Assembly: GCF_900114785.1 (NCBI RefSeq)
Contig: NZ_FOUG01000001.1
Coordinates: 124,001 to 188,000 of the forward strand
Reading direction: 5' to 3'
Origin: Variovorax sp. OV329
GTDB lineage: Bacteria > Pseudomonadota > Gammaproteobacteria > Burkholderiales > Burkholderiaceae_C
DNA length: 64,000 bases
Numbering within the stretch: position 1 is the stretch's first letter; each line of letters starts with the position of its first letter. Positions 53,323 through 64,000 of the stretch are shown piece after piece. Position numbers and translations under genes: made by a program. The notes beneath the pieces are model-generated. The model made no database searches and was not told where the DNA came from. It saw nothing but the letters and a program-made list of their open reading frames with translations.

Positions 53323-53379
53323 GTCAATCTGAAATGTGAAAATGACTTCTTTCTCAACCTGATTGGCTGTCATTTTGAC
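53323..53379 (-). promoter_or_regulatory. NorR enhancer sites (GT-N7-AC) between hmp and norR
   Basis: Two exact GT-N7-AC boxes are at 53336-53346 (GTGAAAATGAC) and 53369-53379 (GTCATTTTGAC); a third, degenerate one (GT-CAATCTG-AA) is at 53323-53333. They lie about 74-120 bases upstream of the predicted hmp transcript start, typical of an enhancer. In E. coli three such sites are needed for NorR action at norVW. Confidence 0.7.
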
Positions 53380-55027
53380 CCGCTCCTCCCACCTGCTGGA
53401 TGCCTTGCTGCCGCTCGTGGCCGACCTCGCCCACGAGTTGCCGGCCGAACTGCGCTACCAGCGCCTGCTGGCCGCCATGTGCCGGCTGCTGCCCTGCGAT
53501 GCCGCGGCGCTGCTGCGGCTGGACGGCGGGGTGCTGGTGCCGCTGTCGGTGCAGGGCCTGAGCGCCGACACGCTGGGCCGGCGATTCGAGGTGGAGGCCC
53601 ATCCGCGACTCAAGGCCCTGCTGGGCGCGCCCAGCGCGATGCGCTTTCCCACCGACTGCGATTTGCCCGACCCCTACGACGGCCTGGTGGAAGGCGCCGG
53701 CGACAAGCTGGAAGTGCACGACTGCATGGGTTGCGCGCTGCAGGTGGGCGAGGGCGTGTGGGGCGTGCTCACCCTGGATGCCCTGCATGCCGAGCGCTTC
53801 TCCGACGATGACCTGCGCCTGCTCGATGCCTTCGCCGACCTGGCGGCGGCCACGGTGGTCGCCGCCGCTCGGCTGGACCAGCTGACCATGTCGGTCGAGA
53901 GCGAGCGCAGCCGGGCCGAGGCCTACCGGCTGGCCGCGCAGCCGCAGCGCGCGGTGCTGGCAGGGCAGAGCCCGGCCTACCGGCAGATGGCTTCGGAGAT
54001 CGCACTGGTGGCGCCCAGCGAGCTGACGGTGCTCATCACCGGCGAGACCGGCGTCGGCAAGGAGCTGGTGGCCCGGCAGCTGCACGCCAGTTCGCCGCGC
54101 GCCGACAAGGTGCTGGTCAGCGTCAACTGCGCGGCCCTGCCCGAGACGCTGGTGGAGAGCGAGCTCTTCGGCCACGTGCGCGGCGCCTTCTCGGGCGCGG
54201 TGGGCGACCGGCGCGGCAAGTTCGAGATGGCCGACGGCGGCACGCTCTTCCTCGACGAGATCGGCGAGCTGCCGCTGGCCGTGCAGGCCAAGCTCTTGCG
54301 TGCGCTGCAGGACGGGCAGCTGCAGCGCGTGGGGTCCGACCGCGAGCACCGCGTCGACGTGCGATTGATTGCCGCCACCAACCGCGACTTGGCCGCCGAG
54401 GTGCGGGCCGGGCGCTTTCGGGCCGATCTCTATCATCGCCTGAGCGTCTTCCCGTTGAACGTGCCGCCGCTGCGCGAGCGCGGCCGGGACGTGCTGGTGC
54501 TGGCCGGCGCCTTCATCGAGGAAAACCGCCGCCGCATGGGCCTGCGCGGGCTGCGGCTGTCAGCGGGCGCGCAGGCGGCGCTGCTGGCGCATGCCTGGCC
54601 AGGCAACGTGCGCGAGCTGGAGTACCTGATCGCCCGCGCCGCGCTCAAGGCCAAGGCCCGGCAGGCCAGCGCGCCGGCCCACGCGCCACGCCACGCCCGC
54701 GCCGCCATCGTGACCGTCGAGGCGACGGACCTGGACCTGGAGGCGCATGCGGCCGCATTGCCTGGCGTGACGGCTGCGCCGGTTCAGGATGCGCCCCGCC
54801 TGCCCCCAACCGGAACCCCCCGCGACCTGCGCACCGAGGTCGATGCCTTCCAGAAGCGCCTGGTCGAGCAGGCGTTGGAACAGCACCAGGGCAACACGGC
54901 AGCCGCCGCGCGCATGCTGGGGCTGGATCGCGCCAACCTGGTGCGGCTGGCGGAGCGCCTGGGCGTGGCGCTGCGAAGCCGGCCGCCGCAGGCGCGCGGC
55001 GGCGGGCGAAACGCGGGAACGGCTTGA
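53363..55027 (+). CDS. norR: NorR, NO-sensing sigma-54 activator
   Basis: ~554-residue enhancer-binding protein. The GAF domain (about 20-175) has the NorR iron-nitrosyl features DPYDGL and LEVHDCMGC, matching the His/Cys/Asp positions of E. coli NorR. The AAA+ domain (about 200-430) has Walker [20 protein letters not shown] for Walker B, and the sigma-54 contact loop as GAFSGA (usual form GAFTGA). The C-terminal Fis-type helix-turn-helix ([25 protein letters not shown], in part) binds the boxes upstream. The start is uncertain: there is no ATG or GTG near the expected end, only TTG at 53363 or 53375, without a good ribosome site. A NorR box lies at the 5' end, so repression of its own gene is likely. 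Confidence 0.92.
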   Translation: MAVILTRSSHLLDALLPLVADLAHELPAELRYQRLLAAMCRLLPCDAAALLRLDGGVLVPLSVQGLSADTLGRRFEVEAHPRLKALLGAPSAMRFPTDCDLPDPYDGLVEGAGDKLEVHDCMGCALQVGEGVWGVLTLDALHAERFSDDDLRLLDAFADLAAATVVAAARLDQLTMSVESERSRAEAYRLAAQPQRAVLAGQSPAYRQMASEIALVAPSELTVLITGETGVGKELVARQLHASSPRADKVLVSVNCAALPETLVESELFGHVRGAFSGAVGDRRGKFEMADGGTLFLDEIGELPLAVQAKLLRALQDGQLQRVGSDREHRVDVRLIAATNRDLAAEVRAGRFRADLYHRLSVFPLNVPPLRERGRDVLVLAGAFIEENRRRMGLRGLRLSAGAQAALLAHAWPGNVRELEYLIARAALKAKARQASAPAHAPRHARAAIVTVEATDLDLEAHAAALPGVTAAPVQDAPRLPPTGTPRDLRTEVDAFQKRLVEQALEQHQGNTAAAARMLGLDRANLVRLAERLGVALRSRPPQARGGGRNAGTA

Positions 55028-55199
55028 GTCCGGCGCCTTGATGGCGCAACATTTGCTAAGCCAAGCAAGGGTTTACCCCGGGTCCTTCATACCGCCCGCC
55101 ACATACGCCATATCGTTTCGAAGATATGCGCATGGGCGCGCCAGGCACTACCTTCAGGGTGCACGAAGTCGGCCCGACAACACACCAGGCCCCACGAAC

Positions 55200-56804
<1,605 letters not shown>

Positions 56805-56805
56805 G

Positions 56806-59229
56806 ATGAACAAGCCCATCGATCCCCGCCTGCTCCAGAACGCGGAAGCCTTCGCGGACTACGCCACCAACACCGCCGCACGCATCGACACCGGCGCCGA
56901 GGCCAAGGCCCACGCGCAGGGTGCCCGCGTGGGCATCAGCCGCCCGCATGAATCGGCGGCGCTGCATGTCTCGGGCGAGGCCACCTACATCGACGACATC
57001 CCCGAGCTGGCCGGCACGCTGCATTGCGCGCTGGGCCTCTCGCCGGTGGCCAACGGCCGCCTGACGGCCACGTCGCTGGACCTGATCCGCGCCATGCCCG
57101 GCGTGGTGGACGTGCTCACCGCCGCCGACATTCCCGGCAGCAACGACTGCGGTTCCATCGTCCACGACGACCCCATCCTGTGCGACGGCGAGATCCGCTT
57201 CCTCGGCCAGCCGGTGTTCGCGGTGGTGGCGCGCACGCGTGACGCCGCCCGCCGCGCCGCCGCCCGGGCCAAGGACGCGCTGACCATCGAGTCCGCGCCG
57301 CCCGTGCTGACCCCGCAGCAGGCGCACGAGAAGGGCCAGTACGTGCTGCCGCCCATGCACCTGGAACGCGCCACCAATGGCGGCGCCAAGGCCGCCATCG
57401 CGGCCGCGCCGCATCGCCTGAAGAGCACCTTCGACGTGGGCGGCCAGGAGCAGTTCTACCTGGAAGGCCAGATCAGCTACGCCATCCCGAAGGAGGGCGG
57501 GGCGATGCTGGTGCACTGCTCCACGCAGCACCCCAGCGAGATGCAGCACCTGGTGGCGCACGCGCTGCACCTGCATGCCAACGAGGTGCAGGTGGAATGC
57601 CGCCGCATGGGCGGGGGCTTCGGCGGCAAGGAATCCCAGTCCGGCCTGTTTGCCTGCGTGGCCGCGATTGCGGCGCACAAGCTGAAGAAGCCGGTCAAGC
57701 TGCGGCTGGACCGCGACGACGACTTCATGATCACCGGCCGCCGCCACTGCTTCTGGTACGACTACGAAGTGGGCTACGACGACGAGGGCCGCGTGCTGGG
57801 CGCCGAGATCACCATGGTGTCGCGGGCCGGCCATTCGGCCGACCTGTCGGGCCCGGTGATGACGCGCGCCATGTGCCACTTCGACAATGCCTACTGGCTG
57901 CCGGACGTGTCCATGCACGGCTACTCGGGCAAGACCAACACGCAGAGCAACACGGCCTTCCGCGGCTTCGGCGGCCCGCAGGGCGCCATCGCCATCGAGA
58001 ACATCCTGGACTCCATCGCCCGCCAACTGGGCAAGGACCCGCTGGATGTGCGCCGCGTCAACTTCTACGGCAAGGGCGAGCGCAACGTCACGCCCTACCA
58101 GCAGGTGGTGACCGACAACGTGGTCCACGAACTGGTGGGCCAGCTGGAGGCCAGCAGCGACTACCGCGCCCGCCGCGAGGCCATCGAGGCCTTCAATGCG
58201 GGCAGCCCGGTGCTCAAGCGCGGCATCGCGCTGGCGCCGCTGAAGTTCGGCATCTCCTTCAACGTGAAGCACTTCAACCAGGCCGGCGCGCTGGTGCACG
58301 TCTACACCGACGGCTCGATCCTGGTGAACCACGGCGGCACCGAGATGGGCCAGGGCCTGAACACCAAGGTGGCCCAGGTGGTGGCGCACGAGCTGGGCGT
58401 GAAGTTCGAATGCGTTCGAGCCACGGCCACCGACACCTCCAAGGTGGCCAACACCTCCGCCACCGCCGCGTCGACCGGCGCCGACCTGAACGGCAAGGCC
58501 GCGCAGGACGCGGCCCGCCAGATCCGCGAGCGCCTGGCTGCCTGCGCCGCCGCCCGCCACGGCGGCAAGGCCGAGGACGTGCGCTTCGCCAACGACAAGG
58601 TGGAGGTGAACGGCCGCACGCTGGACTTCTCCACCATCGTGGCCGAGGCCTACATGGACCGCGTGCAGCTGTGGTCCGACGGCTTCTACGCCACGCCGGG
58701 CCTCTCGTGGGACCGCGACACCATGACCGGCCGCCCCTTCTACTACTACGCCTACGGCGCCGCCGTGAGCGAGGTGGTGGTGGACACGCTCACGGGCGAA
58801 TGGAAGCTGCTTCGCGCCGACATCCTGCACGACGCCGGCCGTTCGCTGAACCCGGCCGTGGACATCGGCCAGGTGGAAGGCGCCTTCATCCAGGGCATGG
58901 GCTGGCTCACCACCGAAGAGCTGGTGTGGCACCCCAAGAGCGGCATGCTCACCACCCACGCGCCCAGCACCTACAAGATCCCGACGGCCAACGACTGCCC
59001 GCCGGTGTTCAACGTGCAGCTCTTCGAGGGCGACAACTTCGAGGACTCCATCCACCGCAGCAAGGCGGTGGGCGAGCCGCCGCTGCTGCTGCCTTTCTCG
59101 GTGTTCTACGCGATCCGCGATGCGGTCTCGGCCGCGGGCGAGCACCGGGCCGACCCGCCGCTGCGGGCGCCGGCCACCAGCGAAGCCATCCTGAACGCCA
59201 TCACTGCCGTCCGGTCCGCAGCCGGCTGA
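56806..59229 (+). CDS. xdhB: Xanthine dehydrogenase large subunit (molybdopterin-binding)
   Basis: 807-residue catalytic subunit with the molybdenum cofactor site. The N-terminal a/b hammerhead follows EATYIDDIPELAG. Mo-cofactor motifs are GGGFGGKESQ (about 268-277), AFRGFGGPQG (about 385-394) and GTEMGQGLNTKV (about 511-522). The catalytic Glu is Glu757 in VGEPPLLLP. Length is normal for bacterial XdhB. GGAG lies 7 bases upstream of the ATG, overlapping the xdhA end. No xdhC (cofactor insertion chaperone) follows within the window; a LysR regulator and a purine permease do. Confidence 0.95.
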   Translation: MNKPIDPRLLQNAEAFADYATNTAARIDTGAEAKAHAQGARVGISRPHESAALHVSGEATYIDDIPELAGTLHCALGLSPVANGRLTATSLDLIRAMPGVVDVLTAADIPGSNDCGSIVHDDPILCDGEIRFLGQPVFAVVARTRDAARRAAARAKDALTIESAPPVLTPQQAHEKGQYVLPPMHLERATNGGAKAAIAAAPHRLKSTFDVGGQEQFYLEGQISYAIPKEGGAMLVHCSTQHPSEMQHLVAHALHLHANEVQVECRRMGGGFGGKESQSGLFACVAAIAAHKLKKPVKLRLDRDDDFMITGRRHCFWYDYEVGYDDEGRVLGAEITMVSRAGHSADLSGPVMTRAMCHFDNAYWLPDVSMHGYSGKTNTQSNTAFRGFGGPQGAIAIENILDSIARQLGKDPLDVRRVNFYGKGERNVTPYQQVVTDNVVHELVGQLEASSDYRARREAIEAFNAGSPVLKRGIALAPLKFGISFNVKHFNQAGALVHVYTDGSILVNHGGTEMGQGLNTKVAQVVAHELGVKFECVRATATDTSKVANTSATAASTGADLNGKAAQDAARQIRERLAACAAARHGGKAEDVRFANDKVEVNGRTLDFSTIVAEAYMDRVQLWSDGFYATPGLSWDRDTMTGRPFYYYAYGAAVSEVVVDTLTGEWKLLRADILHDAGRSLNPAVDIGQVEGAFIQGMGWLTTEELVWHPKSGMLTTHAPSTYKIPTANDCPPVFNVQLFEGDNFEDSIHRSKAVGEPPLLLPFSVFYAIRDAVSAAGEHRADPPLRAPATSEAILNAITAVRSAAG

Positions 59230-59305
59230 CGAGCGCGGGCCCGTCGCAGCGCCCCGGCGCTGCGCGGCAACCCCCATTCCCAACGAAATTGCGCGCTGTA
59301 TAACT

Positions 59306-59332
59306 GCCCGCGTATGAACCTCCTGCGCGGGC
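59306..59332 (+). repeat. Hairpin directly upstream of the LysR start (GCCCGCG / CGCGGGC)
   Basis: Perfect 7-base arms (59306-59312 and 59326-59332) enclose 13 bases; the ATG follows 4 bases after. Any ribosome site lies in the loop or 3' arm (loop contains CCTCCT, not AGGAGG), so the stem could reduce translation. A TATAAC element just before it (59299-59304) is a candidate -10 box, implying a very short leader. Confidence 0.5.
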
Positions 59333-59336
59333 GGAT

Positions 59337-60293
59337 ATGAGAGAACAAGCGCTTTTCGACAAGATCGACCTCCACCTCATCCGAGTACTGCACACCGTGT
59401 TGACCGATCGCAGCGTCTCACGTGCCGCCATCCGGCTGGGCATGTACCAACCCGCAGTGTCCGCGGCGCTCAAGCGCCTACGCGACCTGGCGGGCGACCC
59501 GCTGCTGGTGCGCTCGGGCACGGGCATGGTCCCCACGGATGCGGGCCTGCGGATGATCGAGCCGGCGGCGGCCATCCTGCGCTCGGCCGAGATGCTGTTT
59601 TCGGATGCCCGAGGCTTCGATCCGCAGACGGCCACCAGCACCTTCCGCATCGCGGCCAGCGACTACCTCGACCCGCTCTTCCTGCCCCTGCTGATGGCGC
59701 AGATCAAGAGCCTGGCGCCGCTCGCGCGCATCGAGATCCATCCGCTCACCTCCGACTCCGACTACCACGCGCACCTGTCGCTGGGGCAGGTGGACGTGGT
59801 GATCGGCAACTGGCAGAAGCCGCCTGAAGACCTGCACATGGCGCGCCTGCTGGACGACGACCTCGTGTCGCTGGTCAACAGGGACCATCCGGCCACGCGC
59901 CGCGGCTGGGACGCCGAGACCTGGCTGGCGGTGGACCACATCGCGCCCACGCCGCTGCACCCCGGCGCGCGCGGGATCATCGACCAGATGCTCGACGAGA
60001 TGGGCCTGCGCCGGAACATCTCGGCGCGCTGTGCGCACTTCGGCCTGATTCCCGACATGGTGGCCTCCAGCCTGCTGGTTCTGACCACCGGCCGCCAGTA
60101 CTGCGAGCGCTTCACCGAGCGGCTGCCGGTGAAGATCCTCGAGTGCCCCATCGCACTGCCGCGCCTCGTGTACTACCAGTTGTGGCACGAGCGCACCCAT
60201 TCATCGGCCTCGGCGCGCTGGCTGCGCGAGCGAATCAAGGCGGTGGCCGCGTCGCTGCGGCCGCCCACGGGCGAGAGCGACACGAAGACCTAG
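59337..60293 (+). CDS. LysR-family transcriptional regulator, purine locus
   Basis: 318-residue LysR regulator. The winged HTH is DLHLIRVLHTVLTDRSVSRAAIRLGMYQPAVSAALKRLR (in parts), with the effector domain from about residue 100 (FRIAASDYLDPLFLPLL). It lies 107 bases after xdhB and 71 bases before a purine permease, all in the same direction, so it is probably the regulator of purine uptake and catabolism. The ligand could be a purine or urate (inference). The ATG at 59337 has no obvious Shine-Dalgarno and sits next to a hairpin. Confidence 0.92.
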   Translation: MREQALFDKIDLHLIRVLHTVLTDRSVSRAAIRLGMYQPAVSAALKRLRDLAGDPLLVRSGTGMVPTDAGLRMIEPAAAILRSAEMLFSDARGFDPQTATSTFRIAASDYLDPLFLPLLMAQIKSLAPLARIEIHPLTSDSDYHAHLSLGQVDVVIGNWQKPPEDLHMARLLDDDLVSLVNRDHPATRRGWDAETWLAVDHIAPTPLHPGARGIIDQMLDEMGLRRNISARCAHFGLIPDMVASSLLVLTTGRQYCERFTERLPVKILECPIALPRLVYYQLWHERTHSSASARWLRERIKAVAASLRPPTGESDTKT

Positions 60294-60364
60294 TTTCTTC
60301 ACCCAGAGCGGCGGCCTTTCCCATGGCCGCCTGTATTTCAAAAAGACAGACGGAGACAAGCGAC

Positions 60365-61723
60365 ATGGACAGGACAGAACAGATGCCCAAGGCGGGCGGG
60401 CAGGGCACAGCCCATCACGAGGAATCGAGCTGGATCGAGAAGGTGTTCAAGCTCAAGGAGCACAACACCACCGTCCGCGTCGAATTGGTGGCCGGCCTCA
60501 CCACCTTCCTGACCATGGCCTACATCATCTTCGTCAACCCCAGCATCCTGGGCGCGGCGGGCATGCCCAAGGAAGCCGTGTTCGTGGCCACCTGCCTGAT
60601 CGCGGCACTGGGCACCGGCATCATGGCCTTGTACGCCAACTACCCGATCGCGCTGGCGCCGGGCATGGGCCTGAACGCCTACTTCGCCTTCGTGGTGGTG
60701 GGCCACATGGGCTTCACCTGGCAGGCGGCGCTGGGCGCGGTGTTCGTGTCGGGCTGCCTGTTCCTGCTGGTCACCGTGACGGGGTTGCGGGAACTGATCG
60801 TGAATGGCATTCCGCATTCGATGCGGATCGCGATCACGGTGGGCATCGGGATGTTCCTGGCGCTCATCGCGCTCAAGAGCGCGGGCATCGTGGCGGCCTC
60901 GCCGGCCACCTTCGTGACGCTGGGCGACCTGCACACCGCGCCGGTGATCCTGTCCTCGCTGGGCTTCCTGCTCATCGTGGCGCTGGACCGGCTGAAGGTG
61001 CCGGGTGCCATCCTGATCGGCATCCTGGTGGTGACGGTGCTGTCCTTCTTCTTCGGCGGCAACCAGTTCAACGGCGTGGTGTCGGCACCGCCCTCGATCG
61101 CGCCCACCTTCCTGCAGCTGGACATCATGGGCGCGCTCAAGGGCGGCATCCTGAACGTCATCCTGGTCTTCTTCCTGGTGGAGCTGTTCGACGCCACCGG
61201 CACGCTGATGGGCGTGGCCAAGCGCGCCGGCCTGCTCACCGAAGGCAAGATGCACCGCCTGAACAAGGCCCTGCTGGCCGACAGCGGCGCCATCTTCGCC
61301 GGCTCGCTGCTGGGCACGTCCAGCACCACCGCGTACGTCGAAAGCGCGGCGGGCGTGCAGGCCGGTGGCCGCACCGGCCTCACGGCCCTGACGGTGGCCG
61401 TGCTCTTCCTGGCCTGCCTGGTGATCTCGCCGCTGGCGGGCTCGGTACCGGCCTATGCGACCGCCCCGGCACTGCTGTACGTGGCCTGCCTGATGCTGCG
61501 CGAGCTGACCGAGCTGGACTGGAACGAGTCCACCGAAGTCATCCCCGCGGTGATCACCGCGCTGGTGATGCCCTTCACCTATTCGATCGCCAACGGCCTG
61601 GCCTTCGGCTTCATCTCCTATGCGGCGATCAAGCTGGCGACTGGACGGGCACGGGACGTGCATGCGATGGTCTGGATAATCGCGGCCGTGTTCCTGTTCA
61701 AGTTCGTCTACATCGGCGGTTGA
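60365..61723 (+). CDS. NCS2-family purine permease (AzgA-like)
   Basis: 452-residue inner-membrane permease with 12-14 hydrophobic segments. Signature parts: VELVAGLTTFLTMAYIIFVNPSIL (AzgA-type opening), NYPIALAPGMGLNAYFAF, and the NCS2 motif region LLGTSSTTAYVESAAGVQAGGRTG. This branch moves adenine, guanine and hypoxanthine with protons. GGAGA lies 9 bases before the ATG at 60365; longer in-frame readings run back into the LysR gene and are rejected. It fits directly with XdhAB, supplying its substrates. Confidence 0.94.
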   Translation: MDRTEQMPKAGGQGTAHHEESSWIEKVFKLKEHNTTVRVELVAGLTTFLTMAYIIFVNPSILGAAGMPKEAVFVATCLIAALGTGIMALYANYPIALAPGMGLNAYFAFVVVGHMGFTWQAALGAVFVSGCLFLLVTVTGLRELIVNGIPHSMRIAITVGIGMFLALIALKSAGIVAASPATFVTLGDLHTAPVILSSLGFLLIVALDRLKVPGAILIGILVVTVLSFFFGGNQFNGVVSAPPSIAPTFLQLDIMGALKGGILNVILVFFLVELFDATGTLMGVAKRAGLLTEGKMHRLNKALLADSGAIFAGSLLGTSSTTAYVESAAGVQAGGRTGLTALTVAVLFLACLVISPLAGSVPAYATAPALLYVACLMLRELTELDWNESTEVIPAVITALVMPFTYSIANGLAFGFISYAAIKLATGRARDVHAMVWIIAAVFLFKFVYIGG

Positions 61724-61758
61724 GCGGGTCCCAGCCTCCTTCATCCAGGAGACCCCGC

Positions 61759-63288
61759 ATGACCGCACCCAGACTACAACTTTCGAACATCACCAAGCGC
61801 TACCCTTCCGTGGTGGCCAACAGCGACGTGTCGCTGACCGTCCAGCCCGGCGAGACCCACGCCGTGCTGGGCGAGAACGGCGCCGGCAAGTCCACGCTGA
61901 TGAAGATCATCTACGGCTCGGTGAAGCCGGACGAGGGCACCGTGCTCTTCAACGGGCAGGCGGTGTCCATCCGCAACCCGCAGGAGGCGCGTTCGCTGGG
62001 CATCAGCATGGTGTTCCAGCACTTCAGCCTGTTCGACACGCTCACCGTGGCGGAGAACGTGTGGCTGGGGCTGGACAAGCACCTGGCCCTGGCCGAGGTC
62101 GCTCGCCGCATCACGCAGAAGGCGGCCGAGTACGGGCTGGACATCGAGCCCTCGCGGCCGGTGCACACGCTCAGCGTGGGCGAGATGCAGCGGGTGGAGA
62201 TCATCCGCGCGCTGCTCACCGACCCCAAGCTGCTGATCCTGGACGAACCCACCTCGGTGCTCACGCCCCAGGCGGTGCAGAAGCTCTTCGTGGTGCTCAA
62301 GCAGCTGGCGTCCGAGGGCTGCAGCATCCTCTACATCAGCCACAAGCTGCACGAGATCCGCGAGCTGTGCAGCGCCTGCACCGTGCTGCGCGGCGGCAAG
62401 GTCACGGGCGTGTGCAACCCGCAGAACGAAAGCAACGAGTCGCTCTCGCGCCTGATGATCGGCGCCGAGCCGCCGCCGCTCACGCACCGGCCGGTGCACG
62501 CGGGCGCAGTGGCGCTGCGCGTGAACAAGCTGAGCCTAGCGCGCGAGGACCAGTTCGGCGTGGACCTGGAGCAGGTCGCGCTGGACGTGCGCGCCGGCGA
62601 GGTGGTGGGCATCGCCGGCGTGTCGGGCAACGGCCAGAAGGAACTGCTGTACGCGCTCTCGGGCGAGGACACCCGCGCCGAGCCCGGCATGGTCGAGGTG
62701 CTGGGCAAGCCGGCCGGGCGCATGCATCCGCGCCAGCGGCGCGCGCTGGGCCTGCACTTCGTGCCGGAAGAGCGCCTGGGCCGCGGCGCCGTGCCGAGCC
62801 TGGGCCTGGCGCACAACCTGCTGCTCACGCGCAGCGAGGCGGTGGGGCAGGGCGGCTGGATCCGCAACGGGGTGCTGGACAAGCAGGCGGCTTCCATCAT
62901 CGAGCGCTTCAAGGTCAAGACGGGTGGCACGACCTCGGCGGCGCGTTCGCTGTCGGGCGGCAACCTGCAGAAGTTCATCGTGGGCCGCGAGATCGACGCC
63001 AGGCCGAAGGTCTTCGTCGTCTCTCAACCCACCTGGGGCGTGGATGTGGGCGCCGCGGCGCTCATCCGCAACGAGATCCTGGCCCTGCGCGACGCCGGGT
63101 GCGCGGTGCTGGTGGTGAGCGAGGAACTGGACGAGCTGTTCGAGATTTCGGACCGGCTCTACGTGATTGCCAAGGGGCGCATGTCGCCGCCCATCGACCG
63201 CGCGGCCGCCACGGTGGCGCAGATCGGCGAGTGGATGAGCGGCCTGTGGGACAAGGCCCCCGGCCAGAAGGAGGCAGCCCATGTTTAA
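61759..63288 (+). CDS. ABC transporter ATPase, BMP-type nucleoside importer (two nucleotide-binding domains)
   Basis: 509-residue tandem ATPase of the sugar/nucleoside (RbsA/NupA-like) class. First half: Walker A GENGAGKST (about 34-42), signature LSVGEMQRVEI, Walker B LLILDEPTSVLTP. Second half: degenerate Walker A GVSGNGQKE, signature LSGGNLQKFIVGREI, and VFVVSQPTWGVDVGAA. AGGAG lies 8 bases before the ATG. The next gene, the permease, starts inside its last codons (8-base overlap). Class and neighbours point to nucleoside or purine uptake together with a BMP-family binding lipoprotein that would lie outside the window. Confidence 0.93.
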   Translation: MTAPRLQLSNITKRYPSVVANSDVSLTVQPGETHAVLGENGAGKSTLMKIIYGSVKPDEGTVLFNGQAVSIRNPQEARSLGISMVFQHFSLFDTLTVAENVWLGLDKHLALAEVARRITQKAAEYGLDIEPSRPVHTLSVGEMQRVEIIRALLTDPKLLILDEPTSVLTPQAVQKLFVVLKQLASEGCSILYISHKLHEIRELCSACTVLRGGKVTGVCNPQNESNESLSRLMIGAEPPPLTHRPVHAGAVALRVNKLSLAREDQFGVDLEQVALDVRAGEVVGIAGVSGNGQKELLYALSGEDTRAEPGMVEVLGKPAGRMHPRQRRALGLHFVPEERLGRGAVPSLGLAHNLLLTRSEAVGQGGWIRNGVLDKQAASIIERFKVKTGGTTSAARSLSGGNLQKFIVGREIDARPKVFVVSQPTWGVDVGAAALIRNEILALRDAGCAVLVVSEELDELFEISDRLYVIAKGRMSPPIDRAAATVAQIGEWMSGLWDKAPGQKEAAHV

Positions 63289-64000
63289 GCTCGAACCGCG
63301 CCCGCAGCTCTCGCGCTTCTGGAGCTACGGCTCGCCCATCCTGGCGCTGCTCATCACGGTGCTGATCGGCGTGGCCCTGTTCGCCGCGCTCGGCAAGGAC
63401 CCGGTGCGGGGCCTGCAGGTCTTCTTCTGGGAGCCGATCAAGAGCAGCTACGCCATCGGCGAGCTGATGGTGAAGGCGACGCCGCTGCTCATCATCGCCC
63501 TGGGCCTGGCCGTGTGCTTCCGCTCCAACGTGTGGAACATCGGCGCCGAAGGGCAGTTCGTGTTCGGCGCCATCGCGGCGGGCGGCGTGGCGCTGCTGGC
63601 CGACAAGAGCACCGGCACCTGGATCGTGGTGCCCATCCTGCTGGCTGGCATCGCGGGCGGCATGTTCTGGGCCGGCATCGTGGCGTTCCTACGCGACCGC
63701 TTCAACGCCAGCGAGATCCTGGTGAGCCTGATGCTGGTCTACGTGGCCACGCTGCTCCTGGGCTACATGGTCTACGGGCCGTGGAAGGACCCGGCGGGCT
63801 ACAACTTCCCGCAGACCAAGACCTTCGAGGCGGTGACGCAGATCCCGCGACTGCTCAAGGGCTCGCGGGTGAGCATCGGCCTCGTCATCGCGCTGGTAGG
63901 GGCGGGTGCCCTGTGGGTGTTCCTGTTCCGCACGCGGGCGGGTTTCGCCCAGCAGGTGGGCGGCCTGGCGCCGGCGGCGGCGCGCTACGCGGGCTTCTCG
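63281..64000 (+). CDS. ABC transporter permease, BMP-type nucleoside importer (3' end outside window)
   Basis: 240 codons of an inner-membrane permease running off the window edge. It starts MFKLEPRPQLSRFWSYGSPI, and shows at least five hydrophobic segments so far. The family motif KATPLLIIALGLAVCFRSNVWNIGAEGQFVFG (in parts) is present, characteristic of the BPL/Yuf-type permeases that work with BMP binding proteins, followed by NASEILVSLMLVYVA. The ATG overlaps the ATPase stop by 8 bases, and GGAGG is placed about 8 bases upstream. A second permease gene normally follows. Confidence 0.93.
   Translation, partial: MFKLEPRPQLSRFWSYGSPILALLITVLIGVALFAALGKDPVRGLQVFFWEPIKSSYAIGELMVKATPLLIIALGLAVCFRSNVWNIGAEGQFVFGAIAAGGVALLADKSTGTWIVVPILLAGIAGGMFWAGIVAFLRDRFNASEILVSLMLVYVATLLLGYMVYGPWKDPAGYNFPQTKTFEAVTQIPRLLKGSRVSIGLVIALVGAGALWVFLFRTRAGFAQQVGGLAPAAARYAGFS

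Noticed and set aside
55028..55050. Terminator after norR (GGCGCC-N5-GGCGC)
   Set aside because: Stem of about five bases and no T-run; too weak to call.

Overview
The window is a high-GC chromosomal segment from a betaproteobacterium of the order Burkholderiales, most likely Comamonadaceae and Variovorax-like. I infer this from the gene families (a Bug-type solute-binding protein, a Gram-negative porin, DUF3348/DUF802/DUF2894 proteins, an IorB with a long C-terminal extension, a giant two-partner-secretion adhesin) and from strong G/C bias at third codon positions. No rRNA, tRNA, CRISPR array, transposase or integrase was seen.

Region by region. 2-9528 (+): a compact aromatic-catabolism operon with an aldehyde dehydrogenase (cut by the window edge), a VOC/extradiol-type protein, a Bug binding protein, a NicC/salicylate-hydroxylase-like FAD monooxygenase, two small uncharacterised proteins, a Rieske oxygenase alpha subunit, a RidA-like protein, a PDR/VanB-type reductase, a porin and an MFS transporter. 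9548-14293 (-): a four-gene, translationally coupled cluster, DUF3348 / DUF802 / OmpA-domain / DUF2894. It looks like an ion-driven stator (MotA/ExbB-like channel with a very long hendecad-repeat tail plus a MotB/ZorB-like partner) of unknown function, and is the best candidate here for an undescribed system. 14481-14978 (+): an SRPBCC protein. 15124-22375 (-): iorA-iorB, a TRAP transporter (P, Q, M) and a 4-hydroxybenzoyl-CoA-thioesterase-like protein, apparently a module that imports an aromatic acid and processes it through a CoA ester. 22447-24362 (-): a PQQ-dependent sugar-type dehydrogenase with a dihaem cytochrome c, divergent from a LysR regulator (24460-25377, +).

25394-28927 (+): a TPR/winged-helix regulator, a small beta-propeller protein, a DUF899 thioredoxin-like protein and a membrane protein with an unusual C-terminus. 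29169-30275: a lipoprotein with a PKD-like domain. 30610-50834: a two-partner secretion locus with a 6186-residue exoprotein and its overlapping TpsB transporter, followed by a small protein of unknown function. 51300-51911 (-): a periplasmic protein. 52039-55027: divergent flavohaemoglobin hmp and norR, sharing a region with a sigma-54 promoter and GT-N7-AC NorR sites. 55200-64000 (+): purine salvage and catabolism, with xdhA, xdhB, a LysR regulator, an NCS2 purine permease, and the ATPase and first permease of a BMP-type nucleoside ABC importer (cut by the window edge).

Taken together the window is mostly catabolic and transport functions, with three less ordinary parts: the stator-like cluster, the 18.6-kb adhesin gene and the NO-responsive hmp/norR switch.
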